Shown: positions 51,921-61,600 of the stretch, one piece after another | How positions within the stretch are numbered: the stretch's first letter is position 1 | Layout of the letters: each line of letters opens with the position of its first letter | Assembly: GCF_000143845.1 (NCBI RefSeq) | Contig: NC_014363.1 | Span: 1,349,186 to 1,413,185 of the forward strand | Reading direction: 5' to 3' | Length of the DNA stretch: 64,000 bases | Origin: Olsenella uli DSM 7084 | Lineage (GTDB): Bacteria > Actinomycetota > Coriobacteriia > Coriobacteriales > Atopobiaceae | The notes under the pieces: generated by a model | The model's database searches: none | What the model was told of the DNA's origin: nothing | What the model saw: only the letters and a program-made list of their open reading frames with translations | Made by a program: the position numbers and the translations under genes

Positions 51921-52250
51921 CTAGCGAGCGCCTTTCTGCCTCAGCGAGTCCAGCTCAGCGAAGCTCTCCGCCGTCTTGATCAGGGTGTCTCTGCGTCCGT
52001 CTTCGCACCTCTCGTACAGGTTCGTGAGGTATGTCTTGCGCTCAGCCAGAGCACTTACGGAGACAGGCCTCCCCACCAGCTCGTCGAGGGTCACATCGAG
52101 AACATCCGCGACGGCACAGACGTTCTCGATGCTCATGCCATTGACTCCGTATTCCCACTTTCCGTAGGTGTCGGCCTTCATCCCCAGCTTGGCAGCCATT
52201 TCCCTTGCTGTCATCCCGCGTTCTTTGCGCAAGCGCTTCAATTGCAGCAT
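51921..52250 (-). CDS. XRE-family transcriptional regulator
   Basis: A 109-residue helix-turn-helix protein: LKRLRKERGMTAREMAAKLGMKADTYGKWEYG is the DNA-binding core, followed by SIENVCAVADVLDVTLDELVGRP and a basic/acidic C-terminal helix. Typical of phage or integrated-element repressors. Its position between relBE and the terminase remnant places it in the mobile segment. Confidence 0.88.
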   Translation of the reverse strand: MLQLKRLRKERGMTAREMAAKLGMKADTYGKWEYGVNGMSIENVCAVADVLDVTLDELVGRPVSVSALAERKTYLTNLYERCEDGRRDTLIKTAESFAELDSLRQKGAR

Positions 52251-52291
52251 CTAGACTCCAAAGAATGATTTCCAATCCAAATCTTAGGGGA

Positions 52292-52462
52292 TCATCCCCG
52301 CGTGAGCGTCCTCATTGAGAGGTCGGCGATGATGTTCGCACACTGCCGCGCTGCCTCCCCTATCCGCGTCTTTGCCTTGTGCGCGTTGTGCGTCTCAAGG
52401 CGCTTGATTTCGTAGGTGATACCATCCACCGACACGTCTGCCGTATTGGAACCTGGTTTGGG
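52292..52462 (-). pseudogene. C-terminal nuclease-toxin domain fragment (CdiA_C/phage head-toxin-like)
   Basis: A 56-codon open tail: PKPGSNTADVSVDGITYEIK, then HNAHKAKTRIGEAARQCANIIADLS, ending MRTLTRG and TGA. The pattern D(V/Y)...G..YE.K......T.RI..A..Q..N.I.D matches the conserved core of contact-dependent and phage-head-linked tRNA-nuclease domains. The start is missing, and both ends lie in CRISPR-repeat-like sequence. The family call is by pattern memory. Confidence 0.45.
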
Positions 52463-52488
52463 ATCATCCCCGCGCGTGCGGGGAGCAG
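52460..52488. CRISPR. Solitary type I-E-like CRISPR repeat
   Basis: The 29 bases start GGGATCATCCCCGCG and end TGCGGGGAGCAG, carrying the classic I-E hairpin (CCCCGC...GCGGGG) of actinobacterial and enterobacterial repeats. A second, half-preserved copy (first 15 bases identical) is at 52288-52302, 172 bp upstream. No cas3/cascade genes and no regular spacing are present, so this is a relic. Confidence 0.55.
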
Positions 52489-52604
52489 CGTACGTCTCCT
52501 ACCTCAAGCAGATCCAGGCGATGTGCGGCGTGCAGGTGACCCGCGACGAGGGCGCCACCTCGGCGCTCGCGCGTCAGAGGAGGGAGTCCCCGCTGGCCAG
52601 ATAG
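52489..52604 (+). pseudogene. Phage terminase small-subunit C-terminal fragment
   Basis: The frame YVSYLKQIQAMCGVQVTRDE...RQRRESPLAR ends in TAG 9 bases before the large-subunit ATG. Position and short basic helical character fit the C-terminus of a small terminase subunit. The upstream part is replaced by the CRISPR-like repeat. Confidence 0.4.
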
Positions 52605-52613
52605 GAGGTGCGG

Positions 52614-54176
52614 ATGGCCGGGCTCGTCGGCAGGGAGGAGCCGCGCCTCTGCACGCCGCCACTGAGGGAGCTGACGCCCGACACCACGCTCGGGTTCGAC
52701 GTCATCCGCTTCGCCACGGAAACCCTGGGCATGTCCCTGCGCCCGTGGCAGAGGTGGCTCCTCATCCACGCCCTCGAGGTCGTGGGCGACTTCGGCGGGG
52801 ACTGGCACCTCCGCTTCTCGACAGTGCTCACCCTCGTGGCGAGGCAGAACGGCAAGACGGCGGTCATCGGCGTGGTCACGCTCTACTGGCTCTACATGCT
52901 CCACGCCGCGCTGGTCATCGGCATGGCGCAGGACCTCACCCGCTCGGGCGACACCTGGGACGCGGCCGTCGCGATGGTCGATGACACGCCGTCGCTCAGG
53001 GCGGAGCTCGTGCGCCCGAAGCGCGGCAACTCGGGCCGCGACCTCGTGCTCACGCACCGCAGGCACTACGTCACCAAGCCGCCGACGCGCGGGGCGGGGC
53101 GCGGGCCGTCGGCACAGCTCGTCATCATGGACGAGATGCGCGAGCAGCAGTCATGGGACGCCTGGGACGCCATGGCCGACACGACGCTGACCCAGGAGAA
53201 CGGCATCATCTGGTGCGCCTCAAACGCGGGCGACGCCCTCTCGATCGTCCTTCGCTCGAAGCGGTTCCAGGCGCTCAGGGCCATCGGAGACCCGGACGGC
53301 TGGCGCGTCTCCCAGAAGGACCTCGCGGCGCTCAACCTCCCGGAGGACGAGGCGCTCGGCCTCTTCGAGTGGAGCGCGGCCCCAGGCCGCGACGTGTGGG
53401 ACACGGAGGGGTGGCGCGAGGCCAACCCCTCGCTCGGCCACGGCCTCACGGAACGCAAGCTCCGCGCCTCCATCTCGGGCAAGACCGAGGCGGGCGCGCG
53501 CACCGAGAACCTCTGCCAGTTCGTGGGCGTGACGGAGGACCCGCCGTTCCCGGACGGCGCGTGGGAGGCGGGAACCGACGCCGCGAGCGAGATAGCGCCC
53601 GACAGCACGCTCTGGTGGGCAATCGACGTGAGCGCCAACCGCATGCACAGCTGCATCGCCGTGTGCGGCCTGCGAGCCGACCGCACCTACCACGTCGAGG
53701 TCGTGGCCTACCGCCCGGGCCTCGGCTGGGTGAGCGGCTGGCTCTCCGAGAGGGCCGACCCGGCACGCCCCATGCGCATCGCCTACCAGGGCAGGGGAGC
53801 ACCCGTCACGTCCATGGCCGACGTGTACGGACAGGTGGACGGCGTGGAGCTGGTGCCCGTGCAGGGCCCTGACGTCCCCGCCTACGCGGGCCGGTTCTGG
53901 GACGGCGTGGCGGCGCTCGACCCAGGGGGCGTCGATGGCGAGGGCAGCGACGCGGTGCCGGTGCGACACAGGCCGCAGCCCGTCCTCGACCTCGCCGCCG
54001 CCATCGCCCGCACCAGGGCGTCGGGCGACGGCGCGTGGATGTGGGACAGGAGCGGCAGTGCGGAGGACATCTCCCCGCTCGTCGCCTGCGCGACGGCGTA
54101 CGGGCTCGCCACCGCCGCGACCGCCGAGGAGCAAACCGAGAGCGCCTACGAGGAGTGCGGGCTGACCGTGCTGTAG
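52614..54176 (+). CDS. Phage terminase large subunit
   Basis: A 520-residue packaging motor. The ATPase domain has VARQNGKTAVIGV (Walker A-like, with R-Q-N-G-K-T) and LVIMDEMREQ (Walker B plus catalytic Glu). The nuclease half starts with WWAIDVSANRMHS (metal-binding Asp) and runs to DLAAAIARTRASGDGAWMWDR. Length is normal and the frame intact. The ATG at 52614 is 5 bases from AGGAGG; GTG 52608 is an alternative. No portal or capsid genes follow, so it is stranded in a prophage remnant next to the CRISPR array. Confidence 0.9.
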   Translation: MAGLVGREEPRLCTPPLRELTPDTTLGFDVIRFATETLGMSLRPWQRWLLIHALEVVGDFGGDWHLRFSTVLTLVARQNGKTAVIGVVTLYWLYMLHAALVIGMAQDLTRSGDTWDAAVAMVDDTPSLRAELVRPKRGNSGRDLVLTHRRHYVTKPPTRGAGRGPSAQLVIMDEMREQQSWDAWDAMADTTLTQENGIIWCASNAGDALSIVLRSKRFQALRAIGDPDGWRVSQKDLAALNLPEDEALGLFEWSAAPGRDVWDTEGWREANPSLGHGLTERKLRASISGKTEAGARTENLCQFVGVTEDPPFPDGAWEAGTDAASEIAPDSTLWWAIDVSANRMHSCIAVCGLRADRTYHVEVVAYRPGLGWVSGWLSERADPARPMRIAYQGRGAPVTSMADVYGQVDGVELVPVQGPDVPAYAGRFWDGVAALDPGGVDGEGSDAVPVRHRPQPVLDLAAAIARTRASGDGAWMWDRSGSAEDISPLVACATAYGLATAATAEEQTESAYEECGLTVL

Positions 54177-54212
54177 CCCACGCCGTGCCACGACACTCAC
54201 AAGAGGAAGACG

Positions 54213-54428
54213 ATGGTTACGCTCGATGACTTGGCGGCGATCGCCGCGCGGCACGACACCTCCATGAGCTGGGCGCTGCTGCGCGCGCTGCCCGCCCGTG
54301 GGGTCTCCGTGCGCCTTCCGCGCGCGAGGCGCCACGCCCACGACCACGGGCGGGCCTACGAGGTCACGACCGAGGAGGCCCTGTGGTGCATGCGCCACAA
54401 CCGTGACGTCATCGGGGCGGTGCGCTAG
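54213..54428 (+). CDS. Small phage-associated protein
   Basis: A 71-residue protein (MVTLDDLAAIAARHDTSMSW ... TTEEALWCMRHNRDVIGAVR) with two helical segments and no recognised family. It is 36 bases after the terminase on the same strand, with AAGAGGAAG upstream, and converges on the next gene, sharing 4 bases. Confidence 0.55.
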   Translation: MVTLDDLAAIAARHDTSMSWALLRALPARGVSVRLPRARRHAHDHGRAYEVTTEEALWCMRHNRDVIGAVR

Positions 54429-54601
54429 CTGCGGCGCTCCATGTCCTCGCGTATGAGCCGCTTGACGTACCCGGCCTTGTTGGGCTGGGCGTCGAGCCAT
54501 GCGAGGAGGTCGGCGTCCACCGGCATGAAGCGTATCGACACGTTCTTGGTGCTCCTCTTCTGGTACTTTGCGCTCGCCCTCTTCTGGGCCTCGGTCTGCA
54601 T
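54425..54601 (-). CDS. Small ribbon-helix-helix-like protein next to the CRISPR array
   Basis: A 58-residue protein: MQTEAQKRASAKYQKRSTKN, a beta-strand VSIRFMP, then helices DADLLAWLDAQP and AGYVKRLIREDMERR. This basic RHH-like layout is common for small plasmid or phage DNA-binding proteins. GGAAAGGAGAGGGGC precedes the ATG at 54601. It is too short for most gene callers. It ends in the overlap with the phage gene and starts 49 bases from the array's distal end. Confidence 0.65.
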   Translation of the reverse strand: MQTEAQKRASAKYQKRSTKNVSIRFMPVDADLLAWLDAQPNKAGYVKRLIREDMERRS

Positions 54602-54649
54602 GCCCCTCTCCTTTCCGTATGTGAGGAAGTGATATGATGGTGGAAGCGA

Positions 54650-56660
54650 GTTTGATTACCAGTCGAAACGACACTGCCCCAAAACGCATCGCAGACCCCG
54701 TGAGCACGTTTCGCGGTTTGATTACCAGTCAAAACGACACTGCCCCAAAACGCCTATGGGAGGACTAACGCATGGCAATTGTTTGATTACCAGTCAAAAC
54801 GACACTGCCCCAAAACGCCTATGGGAGGACTAACGCATGGCAATTGTTTGATTACCAGTCAAAACGACACTGCCCCAAAACCCTCGTCCAAACGTCGCTT
54901 CGTCCATCCGAGTTTGATTACCAGTCAAAACGACACTGCCCCAAAACACCTGGCGGAGGCCATCGCCACCGGCGGCAGTTTGATTACCAGTCAAAACGAC
55001 ACTGCCCCAAAACATGAAGGATTACACGCTTGGTGCGGGTGAAGTTTGATTACCAGTCAAAACGACACTGCCCCAAAACCCCGAGTCTGGGCTTGTCGAC
55101 AAGTCGGCGGTTTGATTACCAGTCAAAACGACACTGCCCCAAAACCGAATGCGACGCTCATGTGCGTGACTCCGAGTTTGATTACCAGTCAAAACGACAC
55201 TGCCCCAAAACCCATATCACGACACCATTCCTGACGAGAGGGTTTGATTACCAGTCAAAACGACACTGCCCCAAAACCCCGAGTCTGGGCTTGTCGACAA
55301 GTCGGCGGTTTGATTACCAGTCAAAACGACACTGCCCCAAAACCGAATGCGACGCTCATGTGCGTGACTCCGAGTTTGATTACCAGTCAAAACGACACTG
55401 CCCCAAAACACCTCTCGGAGGGTCACCGCGAGTTCGCCTGTTTGATTACCAGTCAAAACGACACTGCCCCAAAACCCATATCACGACACCATTCCTGACG
55501 AGAGGGTTTGATTACCAGTCAAAACGACACTGCCCCAAAACTGCGAGGTGGTCAGGTGCCGGGATTGCGTAGTTTGATTACCAGTCAAAACGACACTGCC
55601 CCAAAACCCCGGATTGAGCATGAGGGCGTCGGTACGGGTTTGATTACCAGTCAAAACGACACTGCCCCAAAACCCGTCCGTCTTCATCCCACGGCTCTCG
55701 AGGTTTGATTACCAGTCAAAACGACACTGCCCCAAAACTCGCGCGGCGGATGATGGAGTCGGCTATGCGTTTGATTACCAGTCAAAACGACACTGCCCCA
55801 AAACGCTAACAGATATTATCTGTAAACAGATGGGGTTTGATTACCAGTCAAAACGACACTGCCCCAAAACCCATGGAAGTACCTCCCATTGTCAAGAGAG
55901 TTTGATTACCAGTCAAAACGACACTGCCCCAAAACTCCCCTATATCCCGAAGTCGAAGGGGACCGGTTTGATTACCAGTCAAAACGACACTGCCCCAAAA
56001 CCGCGAAGCCTAGCAGGCGTCTGGTCGATGCGTTTGATTACCAGTCAAAACGACACTGCCCCAAAACTGATATACGAATCGATGGTCGAGGCCGCAGGTT
56101 TGATTACCAGTCAAAACGACACTGCCCCAAAACCTTGCCCTTGGTGTTGACGCGAATGACGTGGTTTGATTACCAGTCAAAACGACACTGCCCCAAAACT
56201 CGTTGCCGCGAGGGTAATCAGGAAGTTCAGTTTGATTACCAGTCAAAACGACACTGCCCCAAAACGCCGCGCTGCTGCGCCACCTCGTCCACCTTGTTTG
56301 ATTACCAGTCAAAACGACACTGCCCCAAAACAAAGGTCCGCCTTGCCAAGGCTAGACATCGGTTTGATTACCAGTCAAAACGACACTGCCCCAAAACTGC
56401 GATATTAGACAGGAGGTGAGGTGATGGTTTGATTACCAGTCAAAACGACACTGCCCCAAAACAGGAATGTCACCCATCTTATCCATCTCGGAGTTTGATT
56501 ACCAGTCAAAACGACACTGCCCCAAAACCGTTGAAGCTCCTGCCCGACGCCGCCGCGAGTTTGATTACCAGTCAAAACGACACTGCCCCAAAACCGCGAT
56601 ATAATTCCTATCATCCCCTGCGTGGTTTGATTACCAGTCAAAACGACACTGCCCCAAAAC
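54650..56660 (-). CRISPR. Type II-A CRISPR array, 31 repeats and 30 spacers
   Basis: The 36-bp repeat reads GTTTGATTACCAGTC...CACTGCCCCAAAAC on the plus strand, with spacers of 29-30 bp (period 65-66). Thirty repeats look identical; the one at 54650-54685 carries an A-to-G change. The anti-repeat of the tracrRNA shows that crRNAs are read from the minus strand (repeat 5' GTTTTGGGGCAGTGTCG...), so the csn2 side is leader-proximal and the variant repeat is at the old, distal end. Spacers 2 and 3 are identical, and spacers 7-9 recur as 10, 11 and 13. I see no match of any spacer to the rest of the window. Confidence 0.98.
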
Positions 56661-56714
56661 ATTGGAGCAAAATCCCCTCTGCAAGAGACGGCCCTTTCGA
56701 CTAGCACCTGTTAC
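56661..56714 (-). promoter_or_regulatory. Very short CRISPR leader region
   Basis: Only 54 bases separate the csn2 stop from the first (newest) repeat. Read on the minus strand they end ...GATTTTGCTCCAAT directly before GTTTTGGGG. No clear -35/-10 pair is visible, so array transcription may start inside csn2 or come from the cas operon. Confidence 0.5.
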
Positions 56715-57395
56715 TCAGTGTTCGATAAAGTCCAGGTCAATAACCCTTTTACTCTCGTAATCATAGACTACATCATCCATCCATTTCTCAAGAAGAAGTA
56801 CTGGGACGTTCGTGAAAAAGACGTGCTCGAAGAACATTCCCAATCCCCTTTCCGTCAGAAATGTCTTGAGATTTACAAACACGATGCACTGAGTAACGCC
56901 TGCGTCAAGAGATAACGAAAGAAAATCCATGCAACTATCAAGGATCGACTGCTGTGAAGTACGATTAACACCAAAACCAAACGCTTTAACAAACCTTTGT
57001 ATGTCCCATTCTATTTCAAAATCATACTCAGCATGCATTGTCATACCCAAAGACATGTACTTAGAGACAATATCAGCCGCCGACCGATCTATGGAGGTTC
57101 GCAGCTCTTCATCCTCTAACAGCGCAGTCTGGAATCTCTTTATCACAGCCCCAAGCAAAGGCTTACTATTCCACGGTAGCTCTAAGGGACTCTCAATGAA
57201 GATAAGCGCATCCTTTGGCGAGAGCTCCTCTTCATCATTCCAAAGTGTATAGGGCTCAGGTGCTTGTCTTCCCTGGCCTTCCTTCAAGGAGAGACATATG
57301 CGTGAGAATAGCTCGGCGTTTGTAACCTCCAATGTCGTGACCCTACCAGGTTGAATGTCTAGGGGGTCATCAAGACCAGAGAACGACAGCCTCAT
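56715..57395 (-). CDS. csn2: Type II-A CRISPR adaptation protein Csn2
   Basis: A 226-residue protein of Csn2 length and layout: MRLSFSGLDDPLDIQPGRVTTLEVTN start, PLELPWNSKPLLGAVIKRFQ in the middle and LSLDAGVTQCIVFVNLKTFLTE before the C-terminal helices. Csn2 tetramers encircle DNA ends during spacer acquisition with Cas1-Cas2 and Cas9. Its presence makes the locus subtype II-A. The start overlaps the cas2 stop by 4 bases. Codons are AT-richer than the core genome. Confidence 0.9.
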   Translation of the reverse strand: MRLSFSGLDDPLDIQPGRVTTLEVTNAELFSRICLSLKEGQGRQAPEPYTLWNDEEELSPKDALIFIESPLELPWNSKPLLGAVIKRFQTALLEDEELRTSIDRSAADIVSKYMSLGMTMHAEYDFEIEWDIQRFVKAFGFGVNRTSQQSILDSCMDFLSLSLDAGVTQCIVFVNLKTFLTERGLGMFFEHVFFTNVPVLLLEKWMDDVVYDYESKRVIDLDFIEH

Positions 57396-57727
57396 ATGAT
57401 CAGAAGCTCTTCCATGGTATCCACCTCGTCATATACGCTCCGGTTGCCCGTTATGTACTCCATGGTGGCAAATTGGCTCTCGGTCACTTTGAGTATCTGG
57501 ACCAAGCCACTGGATGGACGGTTCTTCCTCAGCCGCATCACTGCGGCGCCGGCAGTTCCATCGTTTGTAACGAGTTTCGCATAAACAGACTCCTGAAGCA
57601 TCAAGTATCCATCGTGAAGAAGATACTTGCGAAAGAGACGATACTCCCTACGTTGTGCAGCAGTATCGATCGGCAAATCAAAAAAGACGATCAGCCTCAT
57701 GTAACGTATCCTCGCCTCCATGGTCAT
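57392..57727 (-). CDS. cas2: CRISPR-associated endonuclease Cas2
   Basis: A 111-residue ferredoxin-fold protein with the family start YMRLIVFFDLPIDTAAQRREYRLFRKYLLHDGYLMLQESVYAKL; the Asp in FFDLP is the metal-site residue. A shorter start at the internal ATG (MRLIVFF) is equally plausible. Bridges two Cas1 dimers in the integrase. Overlaps cas1 and csn2 by 4 bases each. Confidence 0.94.
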   Translation of the reverse strand: MTMEARIRYMRLIVFFDLPIDTAAQRREYRLFRKYLLHDGYLMLQESVYAKLVTNDGTAGAAVMRLRKNRPSSGLVQILKVTESQFATMEYITGNRSVYDEVDTMEELLII

Positions 57728-58620
57728 ACGATATCGAAGGGCTCTATCTCACCCACCGCCAAACGCCTGCAAAGTGCGTTGAGACAATCCTGGACATAGA
57801 GCGAAATGACCGAACTGACCTTATACTTTCCATCGCGATAGCAAATGCTCACATTGAGCACATCAGCAAGGAGGCGTCTTGTTTCCTTCGTAAAGTCGAC
57901 CTCAACGTTATCAAAGACAAGCCGATCAACGATAGGTCGAAAAGGCTCCATGAGATCACAGGCGAGATTAAATTGATTATATTCGCTTCTATGGCAGATG
58001 CCAAGCGGTGTAAGGTAGCCGCGGGATACGATTTCACGACTCACAGCAGAAAGAATGACTGCGTATCCGTAGTTCAAAGCGGCGTTTATGGGGCAGTCAA
58101 TGTCGCGCGAAAAACCATTGCCGAAAAGTACGGGGAAGTAGAGCCGTGCGGCAGCAGCTTCGCGATTGGTGGTATCCCCCGACCTAACCTCATCCACCAT
58201 CCCTTGGAGCTGATCTGAAAACCCCTCTCGTCCCCGCAGTTCAAGCAGCCTCGCCTGGTGAGAGATCTTATCTTTCACCACATGCTGCCATACGCGCTTC
58301 TTGGACGGTTCGCTCCATTCAAGTTGCTCTGCAATACGTTTGCTCGTGTTGTGAGCACCATAGAGTGGCAAATACTGCCCTATTGGGTTGCACTTCTCGT
58401 CTGACACGACGAAAGAAATCTTTGCCTTGGCCAATTCGGAGAGCAGATAGGCACTAATGAATGCCCGTGTTGACTGAAGAGTAACGGAAGAGATTTCCGA
58501 AAGGTGTACCTTCACTATCTCGTCCTCCTTGCGGACAACAAGATAGCCTCCCTTATAGGTGCACTTGCAGGGACTTTCTATAAGAATGTTCCTAAAGCCC
58601 AATGCGAGTCCGCCTCTCAA
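57724..58620 (-). CDS. cas1: CRISPR-associated integrase Cas1 (type II)
   Basis: A 298-residue integrase. The type II-A pattern is plain: GFRNILIESPCKCTYKGGYLVV, LSEISSVTLQSTRAFIS, YLPLYGAHNTSKRIAEQLEWSE, REAAAARLYFPVLFGNGFSRD (catalytic Glu in the AA-R segment), INAALNYGYAVILSAVSREIVSRG, and FNLACDLMEPFRPIVD with the His/Asp metal residues around it. The start overlaps the 3' end of cas9 by 29 bases; an internal start is possible. Confidence 0.96.
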   Translation of the reverse strand: MRGGLALGFRNILIESPCKCTYKGGYLVVRKEDEIVKVHLSEISSVTLQSTRAFISAYLLSELAKAKISFVVSDEKCNPIGQYLPLYGAHNTSKRIAEQLEWSEPSKKRVWQHVVKDKISHQARLLELRGREGFSDQLQGMVDEVRSGDTTNREAAAARLYFPVLFGNGFSRDIDCPINAALNYGYAVILSAVSREIVSRGYLTPLGICHRSEYNQFNLACDLMEPFRPIVDRLVFDNVEVDFTKETRRLLADVLNVSICYRDGKYKVSSVISLYVQDCLNALCRRLAVGEIEPFDIV

Positions 58621-61600
58621 ACATGCCTGTCACGGACTGGTCGATGAGGACAAAGCTGCTAGCAGGATTATTCAACTTTGCATTGAAGTCGAACTTCATC
58701 TGGGCAGCATGCTTTGCTCCCCCAACTAAGCTCAAGTCAACCGAATTACTCTTAGCCCTAATCCTGTCCAGAATGCTGATAAGGATTTTAGATTTATCGT
58801 CGGAAGAGATCATATAAAAGTTTTGAGAAAGTTTGTCGAGCTTTAACTGGGAAAATAAAAGGGCGCACCTATCAGAGCCCCTCCGCTTCAAGTTGTCAAA
58901 GAAACTATCTTGAGCATTGCCAATTTTATCGATAGCGCTAGGATCTGCTCCATTGATGCACTTGGCACAGGTACTTATTATCTTCATCTCATCTAGCGAA
59001 AAAGCGAGTTCAGTTGCGTTGGTTACTGCATCTGCAGCAGTTACCAACAGCCTGCAGTTATCTACTTCAATCAGCTGCTTTTTCATTATCTTGCGAACCA
59101 TGCGAACATGTTCAAGATTCTCTTGGAGAGCTAGACGAGAAACGTATTCTTCCAGCCTTTTCTGATTGGCCATTCGAGCAGCAATGGATGTCGGGATTCC
59201 TATGAACCTGAGTACTCTTTCTCCCGACGAGACGTCACTCGCTTCATAAATAAGAAAGTATGAGTAAAGCAGGTCGGAGTAGCCACCATACAGATTTGGG
59301 TCAAGCCCTTGCTTCAGAGGTATCTCATGCTTATGCTTGCCCTTAGGAGAATATATTGTCTCTCCCCAATAGCGGCCACCATATCGTGTATCTCCCTCCA
59401 CGGGCATACGGCTTATAAAGCACTGGCGACAGTTAAGCACGCGACGGATCCCCTCGACCTCAGCCTTAGCATCCCAATCGTCCTTGAATATCTCGCCTGT
59501 CTCCTCATCAAAACCCGAGCTAAGGAAGCTGTTAACGATAAAGCCCTGCGTATGTGCAAGACAGTGAGACTTCTTATACTCCCGCGCCTGCATACGAGCA
59601 TAGTCGCGCATGATGCGCGCAAGCCCAATGGGATTGTCATAGACGCTGGGATGACGCTTCTGGATGAAGAGGCCGATACGACAGGCAAGGAAAGCGTCGT
59701 GCGCATGGTGGAAATCATTGGCCTCACGGCATTTGACTAGACCAGCTGCTTCACGCAAATCATGCGAGATGCCAGCCTTCACCGGCACGATCCGCGTGTT
59801 TGGATACCTCGCCTCAAACAGTGTCTGAACAAGCTTGACCATCTGGCTGGTCTCGACGATCTGCCGCGCGACAAACCCCTTCATGGCCTTATCATCAATA
59901 TGGTTGCGGAAGAGATTCCTGAACTTCTTGTCGCCCACCAGCTTTGCGTCATGCAGCATACGCCAGTATCCGCCCATCTTCTGCCTGATAGAGGAATCGA
60001 TAAGCAACGCGTCCGTCTTATGCTGGTTCTCCTCGCGGTACACGAGCACCTTGTTCTCGAAGCTGTCATCCTTTATGTACGAGCGTGGAATGATGTGATC
60101 AACCTCGTATTTTCCAGTATGTAGCTCCTCAATCTTGATTGGACGCCCTGAGTACATGCACTTACCCCGTTGCATGAAGTACAACGAGAGCCGTTCGTCC
60201 ATATCCCCCGGTGCTTTTTCGCACAGTTCTTTCCAAAGCGATGGATCATCTTTCTTAAATTTTTCGAGGGCGCTCTTGATTGCGTCATAGCGTCTCTTGG
60301 TGCGCTTGCCTTTCTTGCGTGGATCATCCTCCTCACGTGTCACCTCAATGAAGATGTTGGTGGGCTCTTTCCTCGCAATAGAGGCGATCTCATCCACAAT
60401 GCGTACAGCCTGGTTGATACTTCTCCGAATCGCAGGAGACCCAGGTAGGTCATTTACATCCATAAGGCCATTATTGTGCTCGCGGAAATAATCCCTGTTG
60501 AGGCCATCAATAGCCTTCTGGAAGCCAAGGTCCTCGTCACGGAGCACTTCCATAAAGACCATCGTGCGAGAACGTTGGCCATTGTTCGGATTCCCCTCAC
60601 GCAGCACATCCATAATCGACTTGCGACCAGTATCCGTATTGACCTTAATGTCCGTGAGGAGTCTCTTCGATAGCCGTCCCCAGCCCGTAAAGCGTTTCTT
60701 GCAGATGACCTTTATCTGCTCGGAGGTCAGCCTATCACCACCGTATGCTTCCTCGATCTTCCGCTTGAGAATGTCCCTATCCTCAAATAGCGTGCTCCAA
60801 AGGATGATCTGCTCGATCATCGTATAGTCGGCCTCGTCCAGCCCGTCAGTTTTGAATACGTCCTTACAGAAGAAGATATACGAGCCGAGCTTTGACTCAA
60901 ACCCATGCTCTCCCTGTCCTCCGCGCACACGAGCACCTGTAAAATTGTATTTGCGCTCCAACCAATCGGAGACCTTATTGTATGTGACGGAACGAGTTCT
61001 TCTGAACAAGTCGCACATGATGCGCTCGCGTTGGGCGGCGTCAAAACGACGCTCATCGTCCCCATCAACCGTCCAATGCGCACCGTTAAATTCGTTGAGA
61101 GCACAGAATTCCTCATAGAGCAGAGAGCACTTGGGGAGGACGGGCTCCCCCTGGAGGTAGGTGCAGTCACCCGTCATGCGCATTATGAAGTCTTCGGCAC
61201 TCTTATCGCGATCGATGATCTCTTCCCAGTTCCATGGGGTGATGACAGCATGCTCCATACCATCCTTGCGTGATGACCATGCAAAGCGCTCTTTACCGTC
61301 ATGGCCAATCGCGGCATTTTTCCTGGTAAGCGGCCCCACATAATAGGGAATCCTGAAGGACACGAGCGACTCAATCTTGTCTTCTTCAGACAGGAGGAAG
61401 GGATAGTGTTTCCCCTGGTTTTCGAGGATGGTATGCAACTCCTCTAGATGAAGCTGGTAGTAGATGCTCCCGTTATCGCTCGTCTTGAGCCTGCGAAGAA
61501 ACTTCTGCTCGCCAAAGGCTACCATCATCTCTTGGTAACGCTCATCCTGCAGCGCATCCGTTCCCTTGAAGAGTTCCTTGACTGACTTCTGGAAGTCATC

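Noticed and set aside
54650-56660. Spacers targeting the terminase, lysis or other genes in this window (self-targeting)
   Set aside because: Reading each spacer on both strands I saw no matching protospacer in the window; a whole-genome search was not possible.
54779-56704. Several 60-180-codon open frames with FDYQSKRHCPKT or LITSQNDTAPK repeats
   Set aside because: These are simply translations of the CRISPR repeats.
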